From Gammaproteobacteria bacterium (lineage in GTDB: Bacteria; Pseudomonadota; Gammaproteobacteria; Pseudomonadales; Porticoccaceae): 64,000 nt of DNA. Each line of letters begins with the position of its first letter. The stretch's first letter is position 1. A program made the translations under genes and the position numbers. Location of the stretch: the NCBI GenBank assembly GCA_016708925.1, contig JADJET010000006.1, forward strand, positions 1-64,000, given 5' to 3'. Shown piece by piece: positions 1-8,399 of the stretch. The notes beneath the pieces were generated by a model. That model did not search any database and was not told where the DNA came from. It saw only the letters and a program-made list of their open reading frames with translations.

Positions 1-298
1 GCAGAAGCGTGTCGCGATCCGGCGCGGTCAGAATCCCGTCCAGCGTGTCCTTGGGATGCGCGGGTCGTACCCCGGCGGCGATTGCGAGCAAATGCAGGTC
101 ATGATTTCCGAGCACCATGTCGAAGCTGGTGCCCAGCGAATGGGTCCAGCGCAGGGTAGCGAGCGAATCCGGACCGCGGTTGACGATGTCGCCCACGGCG
201 AGCAGGCGATCCTGCGTCGGGTCGAAGGCCACGCTGTCGAGCAGGCGGCGGAGCGGGTCGAGGCAGCCCTGGATGTCGCCTACCGCGTAGCACGTCAT
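1..298 (-). CDS. apaH: Bis(5'-nucleosyl)-tetraphosphatase, symmetrical (ApaH), N-terminal part
   Basis: Hydrolyses diadenosine tetraphosphate to two ADP in the cytoplasm. The 99 visible residues begin MTCYAVGDIQGC and contain the calcineurin-like metallophosphatase motifs GDIQG (about residues 7-11), GDIVNRGPDS (about 36-45) and GNHDLH (about 64-69), which bind the two metal ions and the substrate phosphate. The gene runs off the left edge, so the C-terminal two thirds are missing. It is the last visible gene of the lptD-surA-pdxA-rsmA-apaG-apaH operon, starting 5 bp after the apaG stop codon. The family assignment is secure from the motifs and the conserved order. Confidence 0.93.
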   Translation of the reverse strand, partial: MTCYAVGDIQGCLDPLRRLLDSVAFDPTQDRLLAVGDIVNRGPDSLATLRWTHSLGTSFDMVLGNHDLHLLAIAAGVRPAHPKDTLDGILTAPDRDTLL

Positions 299-303
299 GG
301 CGC

Positions 304-678
304 TTAGTGCATCGTTCCGGGCACGGCCAGCACGAACAGCGGGATGACGGCGTCAAGCTCGACACCCGTGCTGTCTCGCAGGCGATAGCTGCCGGTCATG
401 GTGCCGTGCTCGGTGCTGAGCACGACGCCGCTGGTGTAGCGGAAGGACTGTCCGGGTTCGATCCAAGGTTGCTCGCCCACCACCCCGGCACCGCGCACTT
501 CCTGGGTCTTGTCGTGAGCATCCACGATAATCCAGTGCCGCGCGATCAGTTGCGCGGGTTCTGTGCCGACATTGGCAATGGTGATTTCGTAGGCGAAGGC
601 AAACTGACGCACCGCTGGCTTCGATTGCTCGGGCAGGTATCGGGTTCGCACGGCAATGTGGATGTCGCTGGAGTTCAT
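304..678 (-). CDS. apaG: ApaG protein (DUF525)
   Basis: A 124-residue ApaG protein, a small immunoglobulin-like beta-sandwich whose biochemical role is unsettled; mutants in enterobacteria were linked to cobalt resistance and Mg2+ efflux. The start MNSSDIHIAVRTRYL is chosen because its ATG overlaps the rsmA stop codon (ATGA) and the length fits the family (about 125 aa). The region ARHWIIVDAHDKTQEVRGAG and the later GSYRL segment are the conserved ApaG core. It lies between rsmA and apaH as in other Gammaproteobacteria. A longer upstream reading frame exists but would run into rsmA. Confidence 0.93.
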   Translation of the reverse strand: MNSSDIHIAVRTRYLPEQSKPAVRQFAFAYEITIANVGTEPAQLIARHWIIVDAHDKTQEVRGAGVVGEQPWIEPGQSFRYTSGVVLSTEHGTMTGSYRLRDSTGVELDAVIPLFVLAVPGTMH

Positions 679-1469
679 GGTAATGCGCCTATGCGGTTGC
701 TCAGCGCCACGAAGTCCGCCACTGCAAGGGTTTCGGGACGGGCGGAGAGTGGCGCGCCCAGATCGTCCATATGCTGTGGTTCGACCAGGGTTTTGAGACA
801 GTTGCGCAGTGTCTTGCGCCGTTGCTGAAAACACAGATTGACGAGATTTTCCAACAGCGCGGGATCCTTTGCCACGGGTTCGATGTGCGCGCGGGGTGTC
901 AGGCGCACGATGGCGGAATCCACTTTGGGCGGCGGTACGAACGCCGAAGGTGGCACATCGAACAGCGGCTCCACCGTACAGTAATACTGCACCATGACGC
1001 TGAGGCGACCGTAGGTTTTGCTGCCGGGTGAGGCGGCAAGACGATCCACCACTTCTTTTTGCAACATGAAGTGCATGTCGTGAATGAGTTCGCGCTGTGC
1101 GAGCAGGTGAAACAGCAGCGGCGTCGAGATGTTGTAAGGCAGGTTGCCGACCAGGCGCAGCGGTTGGCCATTGTGTACAAAGACGCGATAATCGGTGCGC
1201 AGCGCGTCTCCTGTCACCAGATGAAAATTCGCCGCGTCGCGGTAGCGACGCTCCAGCAGCGTGGCGAGGTCGCGATCAATTTCGATCGCCCAGAGTTCGC
1301 AACCGGTGCGCAGCAGGGCGTCGGTGAGCACGCCGCGCCCGGGGCCGATTTCGACGAGTCGCGCTCCCGGTTGCGGTCCCACGGCGGCCACGATGTGGTC
1401 GACAACATGCGGATCACAGAGAAAATGTTGCCCGAATCGCTTGCGCGCGCGGTGGGTGGGCGCGCTCAC
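675..1469 (-). CDS. rsmA: 16S rRNA (adenine(1518)-N(6)/adenine(1519)-N(6))-dimethyltransferase RsmA
   Basis: Dimethylates two adjacent adenosines in the 3' terminal helix of 16S rRNA during late 30S assembly. The 264-residue protein shows the opening RKRFGQHFL, SAM-binding motif EIGPGRG (about residues 40-46) and the catalytic NLPY motif (109-112). I place the start at a GTG (VSAPTHRARK) whose bases overlap the pdxA stop codon as GTGA. The open frame continues far upstream into pdxA, but that extension has no homology to the family. The stop overlaps the apaG start by 4 bp, consistent with translational coupling. Confidence 0.95.
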   Translation of the reverse strand: MSAPTHRARKRFGQHFLCDPHVVDHIVAAVGPQPGARLVEIGPGRGVLTDALLRTGCELWAIEIDRDLATLLERRYRDAANFHLVTGDALRTDYRVFVHNGQPLRLVGNLPYNISTPLLFHLLAQRELIHDMHFMLQKEVVDRLAASPGSKTYGRLSVMVQYYCTVEPLFDVPPSAFVPPPKVDSAIVRLTPRAHIEPVAKDPALLENLVNLCFQQRRKTLRNCLKTLVEPQHMDDLGAPLSARPETLAVADFVALSNRIGALP

Positions 1470-2446
1470 CGGCGGGTCCGCAGCGCAAGATCCACCGCAT
1501 AGTCGATCGCCGTCCGCAAGCTCCCGGCATCGGCGGTGCCGGTGCCGACCAGCTCCAGCGCCGTGCCGTGATCGACCGAAGTACGGATCATGGGCAGGCC
1601 CAGGGTTATGTTGGCGGCGCGCCCGAACCCCATGTGCTTCAGCACGGGCAAGCCCTGATCGTGATACATCGCAAGCACCGCATCGGCATCCGCGAGATGG
1701 CCTGGCGTGAACAGCGTGTCCGCCGGCAACGGTCCGACAAGATTCAGACCCCGTGTTCGCAGTTGCTCCAGCACAGGGACGAGTACGTCGATTTCCTCGC
1801 GTCCCAGGTGACCGCCTTCGCCGGCATGTGGATTGAGTCCGCACACGAGAATACGCGGTCGGGGAATGGCGAACTGATGCTCCAGCCCCGCGTGCAGCAC
1901 TTCGATGACGCGGGTGAGTGTTGCGCGGGTGATGGCGGCGGGTACCTGGGCGAGGGGCAGATGCGTGGTGACCAGCGCCACCCGCAGGCCGGTCGTTGCC
2001 AGCATCATGACCACCTGCGACGTGCCGGTCAGTTCCGCGAGCAGTTCGGTGTGTCCCGAAAACGGAATCCCGGCATCGTTGATGATGGCTTTATGCAGCG
2101 GGCCCGTCACCAGCGCGGCGCAGCGCCCGGCGAGACAATCCAGGGTGGCGGCGCGGACCGTGTCCAGCACCCAGGCGGCCGTGTCACGGTTCGGTCTTCC
2201 GGGCAGCACGGGTGTCGGGGCGAGCAGCGGCGCTATGGCAAGTTCGCCAGGGGCCAGAGGTGCGGGTGACGCGGCCGGCGCCCGCAGCCGCACTGACAAC
2301 CCCAGCAGAGCCGCGCGCCGGGTGAGCACCTCGGGATCGGTGTAGGCGACCAACTCGTGGGGGTGACCGTTTTGTATCAGTTGCAGCAACAAGTCCGGGC
2401 CGATGCCCGCCGGTTCCCCCGGCGTAACGGCAATGCGCAGCGTCAT
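1466..2446 (-). CDS. pdxA: 4-hydroxythreonine-4-phosphate dehydrogenase
   Basis: Oxidises 4-phosphohydroxy-L-threonine with NAD(P) in pyridoxal 5'-phosphate synthesis; the product condenses with deoxyxylulose phosphate through PdxJ. The 326-residue protein begins MTLRIAVTPGEPAGIGPDLL. Metal-ligand histidines are visible in SGHTELLAELTGT, GLNPHAGEGG and the AMYHDQGLPVLKHMGF segment, in the expected order. The ATG at 2446 overlaps the surA stop codon (ATGA), which decides the start against a longer upstream frame. Typical length is 325-330 aa, so the gene looks intact. Confidence 0.95.
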   Translation of the reverse strand: MTLRIAVTPGEPAGIGPDLLLQLIQNGHPHELVAYTDPEVLTRRAALLGLSVRLRAPAASPAPLAPGELAIAPLLAPTPVLPGRPNRDTAAWVLDTVRAATLDCLAGRCAALVTGPLHKAIINDAGIPFSGHTELLAELTGTSQVVMMLATTGLRVALVTTHLPLAQVPAAITRATLTRVIEVLHAGLEHQFAIPRPRILVCGLNPHAGEGGHLGREEIDVLVPVLEQLRTRGLNLVGPLPADTLFTPGHLADADAVLAMYHDQGLPVLKHMGFGRAANITLGLPMIRTSVDHGTALELVGTGTADAGSLRTAIDYAVDLALRTRR

Positions 2447-3774
2447 AACTTGATTTCGACGAACGCTTCGTCGCGTATTTCCCGCAGCCAGATCGGCAAC
2501 TCTTCTTCGAACTTGCGTTGGTGCAGGAACGCTTGTGCCTGGTTGTGGCGAATTTCGGTTGAGAAATCCTGATCCCGGCGCCCGGTCACTTTCAGGATAT
2601 GCCACCCGAACTGAGTTTTGACCGGCTCCGAAACCGCATTGGGCGCAGTGGCATTCATGACCGCTTCGAATTCCGGGACGAACTGCCCCGGCAATGCCCA
2701 GCCGAGGTCGCCGCCCTTGATGGCGCTGCCGGGGTCGTCCGAAAATTCGTGCGCCAGCTTGCCGAAATCTTCGCCGGCAACAACACGCTTGCGCAGTGCT
2801 TGCGCCAATTCGAGCGCCTGATCGTCGGTCCGGATTTCAGTGGGCTTGATCAGGATATGACTGATCTGGCTCTGGCGTACCACGCGGTCAGCGCCACCGC
2901 GCCGCCCGTACAGTTTGAGCAGGTGGAAGCCGGCGTCGGTCCGCACGGGTGCGGTGATCTGCCCCGGTTCCAGATCGCGCAGAGCGACCATGAATGCGCC
3001 CGGCAACTGGCTCGCCGTGCGCCAGCCCAGATCGCCGCCTTCCAGGGCGTTCTGCCCGGACGAGTTCGCCACCGCGAGTTGGCGAAAATCTTCTCCCTGC
3101 AGCGCTTTCCCGCGCAACGCCTCGGCTTTCTCGCGGACTGCACTGGCTTCAGCTTCGTTCGCCGCCGGGGTAAGCGGGAGCAGAATATGTCCCAAGCTGA
3201 TCTCTTCCGCGGACACCAGTTGCGCGGCCGCCTCGGAGCCGAGAAAGGCCTCGATTTCCGGATTGGAAACACTGATACGCCGGTTCACGACCGACTGCTG
3301 GACCCGGGCAATGATCATTTCCTGCGCGACCTTGGCGCGCAGCGCGCTGGGGGGCAAGCCATCCGCATGCACCTGCGCGTACAGTTTTTCCAGCGTCAGT
3401 CCCTCGCGCGCGGCGATTCGTGTCAGTGCCTGATCGAGTTCACCGTCGCTTATCTTTACGCCCGCGCGTGCGCCCATTGCCAGTTGCAGTTTGTCGAGGA
3501 TGAGGCGGTCCATGACCTGATTCACCAGCACGTCGCGGGGCGGTGCCTGATTCTGAGTGTGCATTAACTGCCGTTGCACCATCTCGACTTCGCTGCGTAG
3601 CTCGCTGAGCAACACCACATCGTCGTTGACAATGGCGGCCACCCCGTCGAGAAGAGTGGGTTCCGCGTTGCCTGATGGGGGGAATGAGAATACCAGCGCG
3701 CCGCATACGCACAGCAGCGCGCGCCCCGCCGTAGCCAGCAGTAGCGATCTAGCGGTTGTCTGGTTCATAGCCAT
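2443..3774 (-). CDS. surA: Periplasmic chaperone and peptidyl-prolyl isomerase SurA
   Basis: Periplasmic chaperone that carries unfolded outer-membrane proteins to the BAM complex. The 443-residue precursor has a hydrophobic signal segment (about residues 10-35), an N-terminal SurA chaperone domain starting near LDGVAAIVNDDVVLLSEL, and two parvulin-type PPIase domains: one beginning at SLGHILLPL and one at SQISHILIK, each followed by the GGDLGW motif. Two possible starts lie six bases apart (MAMNQ or MNQ). The 5' end overlaps lptD by 26 bp. Together with lptD this couples a barrel chaperone to one of its main clients. Confidence 0.95.
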   Translation of the reverse strand: MAMNQTTARSLLLATAGRALLCVCGALVFSFPPSGNAEPTLLDGVAAIVNDDVVLLSELRSEVEMVQRQLMHTQNQAPPRDVLVNQVMDRLILDKLQLAMGARAGVKISDGELDQALTRIAAREGLTLEKLYAQVHADGLPPSALRAKVAQEMIIARVQQSVVNRRISVSNPEIEAFLGSEAAAQLVSAEEISLGHILLPLTPAANEAEASAVREKAEALRGKALQGEDFRQLAVANSSGQNALEGGDLGWRTASQLPGAFMVALRDLEPGQITAPVRTDAGFHLLKLYGRRGGADRVVRQSQISHILIKPTEIRTDDQALELAQALRKRVVAGEDFGKLAHEFSDDPGSAIKGGDLGWALPGQFVPEFEAVMNATAPNAVSEPVKTQFGWHILKVTGRRDQDFSTEIRHNQAQAFLHQRKFEEELPIWLREIRDEAFVEIKL

Positions 3775-6412
3775 AAATACTGTCTTTCAGAATGTTGTCG
3801 ACCTGTTTGCCGGTGCCCGCCAAACCTACCAGTTGTACCTGCAGGAAAATGCCCTGGCTGTAGTTCAGGTTATCCGGCAGCAGTACGGTGTCGTCTCGAT
3901 TCAGCCAGCGGCGCGCCAGCAGGCTCAGCTTCCAGCAGCAGCTGCCGTATTCGAGGCCGGCCATAACTTCCAGTTCCCGGCTATATGTGAAATCGTGGTT
4001 CCACCGCCCGATCAGGGTCCACTGCGGGGAGATCGGGTAATAGGTGGAAATGTCGCTCTGGTCGATATCGGTCTGGACGATGGTGTTGTTTACCAGCTGC
4101 GGGTCTTTGCGAGTGTAGCGGTAGGCGAGGTTGACCAGGGCACCGTTGGCGCGGTAGCGCAGGCTCACGTTACCCTTGTCAATCTGGCTTGCCTGATCGT
4201 CGTAGGCGACATCGCTTTGGAACCGCCAATGGTCGCTGAGACGCGCGAAAAATTCTCCCGCGAAAGGTGAGTTGTCGCTCAGCAGTTGCTGGGCGACATT
4301 GCGCTGGGTAACGTCGGTGAGCGTCTGCAGATTATCGAGATTATCGAGAAACGCCTTCGTGAAAGTCGGGTTCAGGGAAACATAACGATCCTCCAGATAT
4401 TGAACGCGCCCGACGCTGCCGCGCAGCAACTCAATACCCCGGTCGTCGATGAGGCGGCTGGTCAGGCCAAGCGTTACCTGATTGGCGTCGCCGATACGGT
4501 CTCCGCCGGAAAAGCGGTCGTCACGAAACAGTTGTTGATAGCTGAAGGTGAGATCAGTCGTGTCGAAGTCGGGATGGTCGGTCTGATCCTTGAACTTGGA
4601 GTTGAGATAATAAACGCGCGGCTCCAGGGTTTGGGTGAAGCCTTTGAAGAGGTTGGCGCTGCGCTCGAAGTACAGTCCGGTGTCGAGGTCGACGACCGGC
4701 ACGGTGGTGTTTGGGTCGTCGCTGGCCCCGGGAAGGGTCGGACGATCGAGCGTGTAGCCGATGTGCTTCAGTTTTGCCTCGGGGCGGAAGTAGCCCCAGG
4801 CCCAGCGCTCATCCCAGGCCGCGCCGTGGTTGGTGCGCAGGCGCTCGCCGGTGACCAGACTGTTGTCGTCGTTGTCGAACACGGTGTATTCGTTGCCGAG
4901 ATTGAACTCCAGGTTGTTGTCGAGGCGGTAAGCGCCATCCAGATTCACGCGCGGTAGCTGTTGGTATTGGCTTGCCAGATTGCTGGCGATGGTCTGGTAT
5001 TGGACCTCGGCGACATTCAGCGACCAGTTGGAAAATTGATAGCCGGCGGCGACCTCTTGCAGCAGGTGCGGCTGGCTGTTCACGTCCAGCGTCGAATTGC
5101 CGAGATCCCGGAAATAATCGATGTCGCTGACCTTGGTGTAGTCCACATGCGTATGCCAGGCGTATCCCGTGCCGCCGGAGTTGGTCACATTGACGAGCCA
5201 GCGGTCATTGCCGTTGAGCGAATTCTTGCCCGTGGAGGGATTGGTATCGAGCGTGCTCCCCGAATCGTTGCTGCGGTCGTTCGGTAAAAATGCACCAGAT
5301 ATTGTCGTGCTGTCGAACAGCGAAAGATGGCGGAACCCGGCCTCAAGCATCTCTCCACGTGACTGCAGAAAACGCGGCGTGATGGTGGCGTCATAGTTTG
5401 GTGCCAGATTCAGATAGATGGGCTGTGCGTAATCAACGCCGTTGTCGCTTGTGACCGCGAGCTGGGGAAACAGCAGCCCCGTTGCGCGGTTGTCATCGAT
5501 GGGAAACCGGATCCATGGCGTATACAGCACAGGGACGTTCTTCACTTCCACCCGCGCGTTGCGAGCGGTTGCGAAATGACGGTCGGCGTCGATGCGTACC
5601 GAGCCGGTCCGCAACAGCCAAGCGTTGCTGGCCGGTTCGCAGGTGGTGTAAGTCGCATCGTCAATGTAAATCACGCCCGCTTCATCACGACTGAACTGGG
5701 TTGCGGCGCCGCGCGAATTGTTTTCGTGAAGGGCGAAAGTCGCGTGGTCGACTGTGAGCTCCTGTGTTTTGGTGTTTATCTGGGCGCGATCACCCAGCAG
5801 CAGCAGACCGGCATCGCGAAACTGGATGTGGTTTTCGAGCACAACCTGGTTGGTGCTGCGATCGATCGTCGCCCGGTCACTGCGCACCTGGCGCGAACCC
5901 TGGGTGATCTGCACGTTGCCGTTCAGGGTGGCGGTGTCGCCCTGCGCATCGGTGGTATCGGCAGTGGCGCGCAGCGGCGCGTCCGCGGGCGACAGTGCTG
6001 CATCCGGACTTGGATTGCCGGGCTCGATGTAAGCACCGCAGCACCCCGGCCGCGCGGCTTTCAGCTGTTCGGGACTCAGGCTGTCGAGCGGAATCCAGTC
6101 AAGGTTGTCGGCCGCCGCCAGGGCATCGGGTACGACCGCTTCGGTGTTGGCCGTCGCCGCGGGAGGCGTAGTGCGTCGGATCGGACGTTCGTGGACGGGC
6201 CCCGGCACGGCGCGCGGCGCGCATACCCAGCCGCCGGTCGGCCCCGCGCTGCACGACCATTGGCTGGCGTTGGTGCTTGCGGGTGCCGCCGCCCGCAGCT
6301 CGGCGGGTGCCAGGGCCAATGCGGCCGTCAGACAGCACAGGGCATGGCGGAGCGTTCGTATGCGTCGATGAAGCTGGCGCGCCCAGGCGCCGGGAGTCGG
6401 GGAAACAGCCAC
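3749..6412 (-). CDS. lptD: LPS-assembly protein LptD
   Basis: The 887-residue outer-membrane barrel of the LptD-LptE complex, which inserts lipopolysaccharide into the outer leaflet. An N-terminal signal segment (about 1-42) is followed by a Pro/Ala-rich stretch, the periplasmic beta-jellyroll region (roughly 160-280) and a large C-terminal barrel rich in alternating aromatic residues. Cysteines in the mature N-terminus (WSC, WVC), an internal GCC, and the C-terminal YGSCCWKL pair match the disulfide pattern expected of LptD, although the extra N-terminal cysteines are unusual. First gene of the operon; its partner lptE lies about 7 kb away at 13647-14204. Confidence 0.94.
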   Translation of the reverse strand: MAVSPTPGAWARQLHRRIRTLRHALCCLTAALALAPAELRAAAPASTNASQWSCSAGPTGGWVCAPRAVPGPVHERPIRRTTPPAATANTEAVVPDALAAADNLDWIPLDSLSPEQLKAARPGCCGAYIEPGNPSPDAALSPADAPLRATADTTDAQGDTATLNGNVQITQGSRQVRSDRATIDRSTNQVVLENHIQFRDAGLLLLGDRAQINTKTQELTVDHATFALHENNSRGAATQFSRDEAGVIYIDDATYTTCEPASNAWLLRTGSVRIDADRHFATARNARVEVKNVPVLYTPWIRFPIDDNRATGLLFPQLAVTSDNGVDYAQPIYLNLAPNYDATITPRFLQSRGEMLEAGFRHLSLFDSTTISGAFLPNDRSNDSGSTLDTNPSTGKNSLNGNDRWLVNVTNSGGTGYAWHTHVDYTKVSDIDYFRDLGNSTLDVNSQPHLLQEVAAGYQFSNWSLNVAEVQYQTIASNLASQYQQLPRVNLDGAYRLDNNLEFNLGNEYTVFDNDDNSLVTGERLRTNHGAAWDERWAWGYFRPEAKLKHIGYTLDRPTLPGASDDPNTTVPVVDLDTGLYFERSANLFKGFTQTLEPRVYYLNSKFKDQTDHPDFDTTDLTFSYQQLFRDDRFSGGDRIGDANQVTLGLTSRLIDDRGIELLRGSVGRVQYLEDRYVSLNPTFTKAFLDNLDNLQTLTDVTQRNVAQQLLSDNSPFAGEFFARLSDHWRFQSDVAYDDQASQIDKGNVSLRYRANGALVNLAYRYTRKDPQLVNNTIVQTDIDQSDISTYYPISPQWTLIGRWNHDFTYSRELEVMAGLEYGSCCWKLSLLARRWLNRDDTVLLPDNLNYSQGIFLQVQLVGLAGTGKQVDNILKDSIYGYEPDNR

Positions 6413-6439
6413 TCGGATTGCCCTTGATTTGCCGCCGGC

Positions 6440-6445
6440 ATTGTA
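6440..6445 (-). promoter_or_regulatory. Candidate -10 element for the lptD operon
   Basis: On the minus strand the hexamer TACAAT lies about 28 bp before the lptD start, in the 107-bp divergent gap shared with amgK. No good -35 hexamer is present at 17 bp. The lptD promoter is sigma-E dependent in enterobacteria, but I see no clear sigma-E box here. Position and sequence are seen; function is inferred. Confidence 0.35.
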
Positions 6446-6487
6446 CCCGAACTATCCCGGGGTTTAGGCCCACTGAATGCCCTGGGG

Positions 6488-6493
6488 TAGAAT
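6488..6493 (+). promoter_or_regulatory. Candidate -10 element for amgK-murU
   Basis: TAGAAT lies 26 bp before the GTG start of amgK. The best -35 at 17 bp is weak (TAGGCC). The two divergent promoters would overlap back to back in the 6446-6487 interval, so lptD and amgK may share upstream control. Confidence 0.35.
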
Positions 6494-6519
6494 GCGTTTG
6501 GGGTTTTCGAGGCCGGCAT

Positions 6520-7563
6520 GTGGCGTATCACGAGCAGTTGGCGGGTTGGCTTGGCGACTGCCTGCCCGATGGGACAGCGGCAGATCTGCCGCTGGCACTG
6601 GCGCCGCTGCGGGGGGATGCCGGATTTCGGCAGTACTACCGCGTCGCGTCGCAACCCGCGTTGATCGCTGCCTACGCCCCTCCCGCCACGGAAAATACCT
6701 TGGCTTTTGTCACCAAGGGCTTGGCCTTGGCGCGCTCCGGAACCCATGTCCCCCGTGTGCACGCCGTCGATTATCGCCGTGGCTTCGTGGCGCAGGAGGA
6801 CCTCGGCGATGCCCTCATGCTCGCCGGCCTCGCCGCCGATAACGGCGACCGGCGCTATGGCGCGGCGCTGGCCGCCCTCGCAAGAATCCAGGCGACGGCG
6901 TGCGATCCAGCGGTGTTTCCCGCGTACAGCGCCACGCTTTTGCGGGAAGAGATGGCGCTGTTTCCGCAGTGGTTTGTGCACGCTCTGCTGGGGATTACAC
7001 TGACTCCGCAGGAGCAGACGCTGCTCGCCAACCTGTTCGATCTGTTGATCGAGAGCGCGGACGCGCAACCCCGAGTGGTGGTCCATCGCGATTATCACAG
7101 CCGCAATTTGCTGCTGCTGGACGACGGCGATATGGGCGTTGTGGACTTTCAGGATGCGGTGATCGGTCCGCTGAGCTACGACCTGGTGTCGCTGCTGCGC
7201 GATTGTTATTACCGGCTGCCGGAGACCGATCTGGCCCGTTATCGCGATCAGTACCTGGCCGCGGCGCGACAGTCCGGCTTACTGCGAGTCGAGACACAGC
7301 AGTTTGCGCGCTGGTTCGATTTCATGGGGTTGCAACGCCATATCAAGGTGCTCGGCATCTTCTGCCGGCTGTGGCTGCGCGACGGCAAGCCCGGCTACCT
7401 GAAGGATCTTCCGTTGGTGATTCGTTATGTATTGGAAGTGGCTGCGCGCTACCCCGAAACCCGGGCCTTCGCAGCCTGGTTCGAGGCGCGGCTGCTGCCG
7501 TCGCTGGCCGCTCAGCCCTGGTATTCACCCTGGCAACAGGCGGGCGAAATATGCGCGCCATGA
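6520..7563 (+). CDS. amgK: N-acetylmuramate/N-acetylglucosamine anomeric kinase AmgK
   Basis: Aminoglycoside-phosphotransferase-fold kinase that phosphorylates MurNAc at the anomeric carbon in the peptidoglycan recycling route described in Pseudomonas, which bypasses de novo UDP-MurNAc synthesis. The 347-residue protein has the kinase catalytic loop VVHRDYHSRNLLLL (Asp and Asn visible) followed by the metal-binding GVVDFQDAVIGP. The start is a GTG (VAYHEQLAGWLG), chosen because homology begins there; the ATG two bases earlier is out of frame. The 3' end overlaps murU by 13 bp. The assignment rests on fold motifs plus the adjacent murU. Confidence 0.88.
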   Translation: MAYHEQLAGWLGDCLPDGTAADLPLALAPLRGDAGFRQYYRVASQPALIAAYAPPATENTLAFVTKGLALARSGTHVPRVHAVDYRRGFVAQEDLGDALMLAGLAADNGDRRYGAALAALARIQATACDPAVFPAYSATLLREEMALFPQWFVHALLGITLTPQEQTLLANLFDLLIESADAQPRVVVHRDYHSRNLLLLDDGDMGVVDFQDAVIGPLSYDLVSLLRDCYYRLPETDLARYRDQYLAAARQSGLLRVETQQFARWFDFMGLQRHIKVLGIFCRLWLRDGKPGYLKDLPLVIRYVLEVAARYPETRAFAAWFEARLLPSLAAQPWYSPWQQAGEICAP

Positions 7564-8270
7564 TTCTCGCGGCGGGGCTGGGCCAGCGCCTGCGGCCGTT
7601 GACCGAGCACTTGCCCAAGGCGCTGGTGTCGGTAGCCGGCAAGCCCCTGATCGAATACCACATCGACAAGCTCGGCGCGGTCGGTATCGGCGAACTGGTG
7701 ATCAACACTTGCTGGCTGGGCGAGCTGATCGAGCGTCGGCTGGGCGATGGCGCGGCGTTTGGCGTGTGCATCCAGTGGTCGCGGGAAGTCGAGCCGCTGG
7801 AGACCGGCGGCGGCATTCGGCGCGCCTTGCCGCTGTTGGGTCCGGCTCCCTTCGTTACGGTCAGCGCCGATATCTGGAGCGACTATGGGTACTCCCGTCT
7901 GCCGCACGCATTGTCATCAACGACGCTCGCGCACCTGATTCTGGTGCCTAACCCGCCCCACAATCCCGGCGGCGATTACAGTCTGGATGCCGCCGGGATT
8001 GTGCGGCCGTGCGACCCCGGCGAGGCGAGCTTCACGTTCAGTGGTCTGGGCGTACTCGCGCCCGAGTTGGTGACGGATTTTCCGGATGGCGCCGTGTTTC
8101 CCCTGCGCGATGCGCTGCGGCGCGCGATCGCTGCCGGTGCCGTTACGGGTGAAGTGTATGCGGGGTTGTGGAGTGATGTGGGTACACCGGAGCGCCTGAC
8201 CGCACTGGAGCAGCAACTGGCACGCGGAGCTGCCGCGATGACTCAATGCCGGGGCGAGCGCCGGATTTGA
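7551..8270 (+). CDS. murU: N-acetylmuramate alpha-1-phosphate uridylyltransferase MurU
   Basis: Nucleotidyltransferase that converts MurNAc-1-phosphate and UTP to UDP-MurNAc, following AmgK in cell-wall recycling. The 239-residue protein opens MRAMILAAGLGQRLRPLT, the signature glycine-rich nucleotide-binding loop, with a following PKALV and a later VSADIW segment in which the aspartate would bind metal. It overlaps amgK by 13 bp. Other sugar-1-phosphate nucleotidyltransferases share the fold, but the pairing with amgK makes MurU the best call. Confidence 0.88.
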   Translation: MRAMILAAGLGQRLRPLTEHLPKALVSVAGKPLIEYHIDKLGAVGIGELVINTCWLGELIERRLGDGAAFGVCIQWSREVEPLETGGGIRRALPLLGPAPFVTVSADIWSDYGYSRLPHALSSTTLAHLILVPNPPHNPGGDYSLDAAGIVRPCDPGEASFTFSGLGVLAPELVTDFPDGAVFPLRDALRRAIAAGAVTGEVYAGLWSDVGTPERLTALEQQLARGAAAMTQCRGERRI

Positions 8271-8399
8271 CGCTACAATAACGGCCCGAGGCGGGACGCT
8301 TGGGCCTGCCTCGCCGACCGCGAATCGATTTCGCTGCCACTGTTGCGAGCCGGGCCCCGGCGTCCGGTCATTCCCCCGCCTGCCACCACAGAGACCATC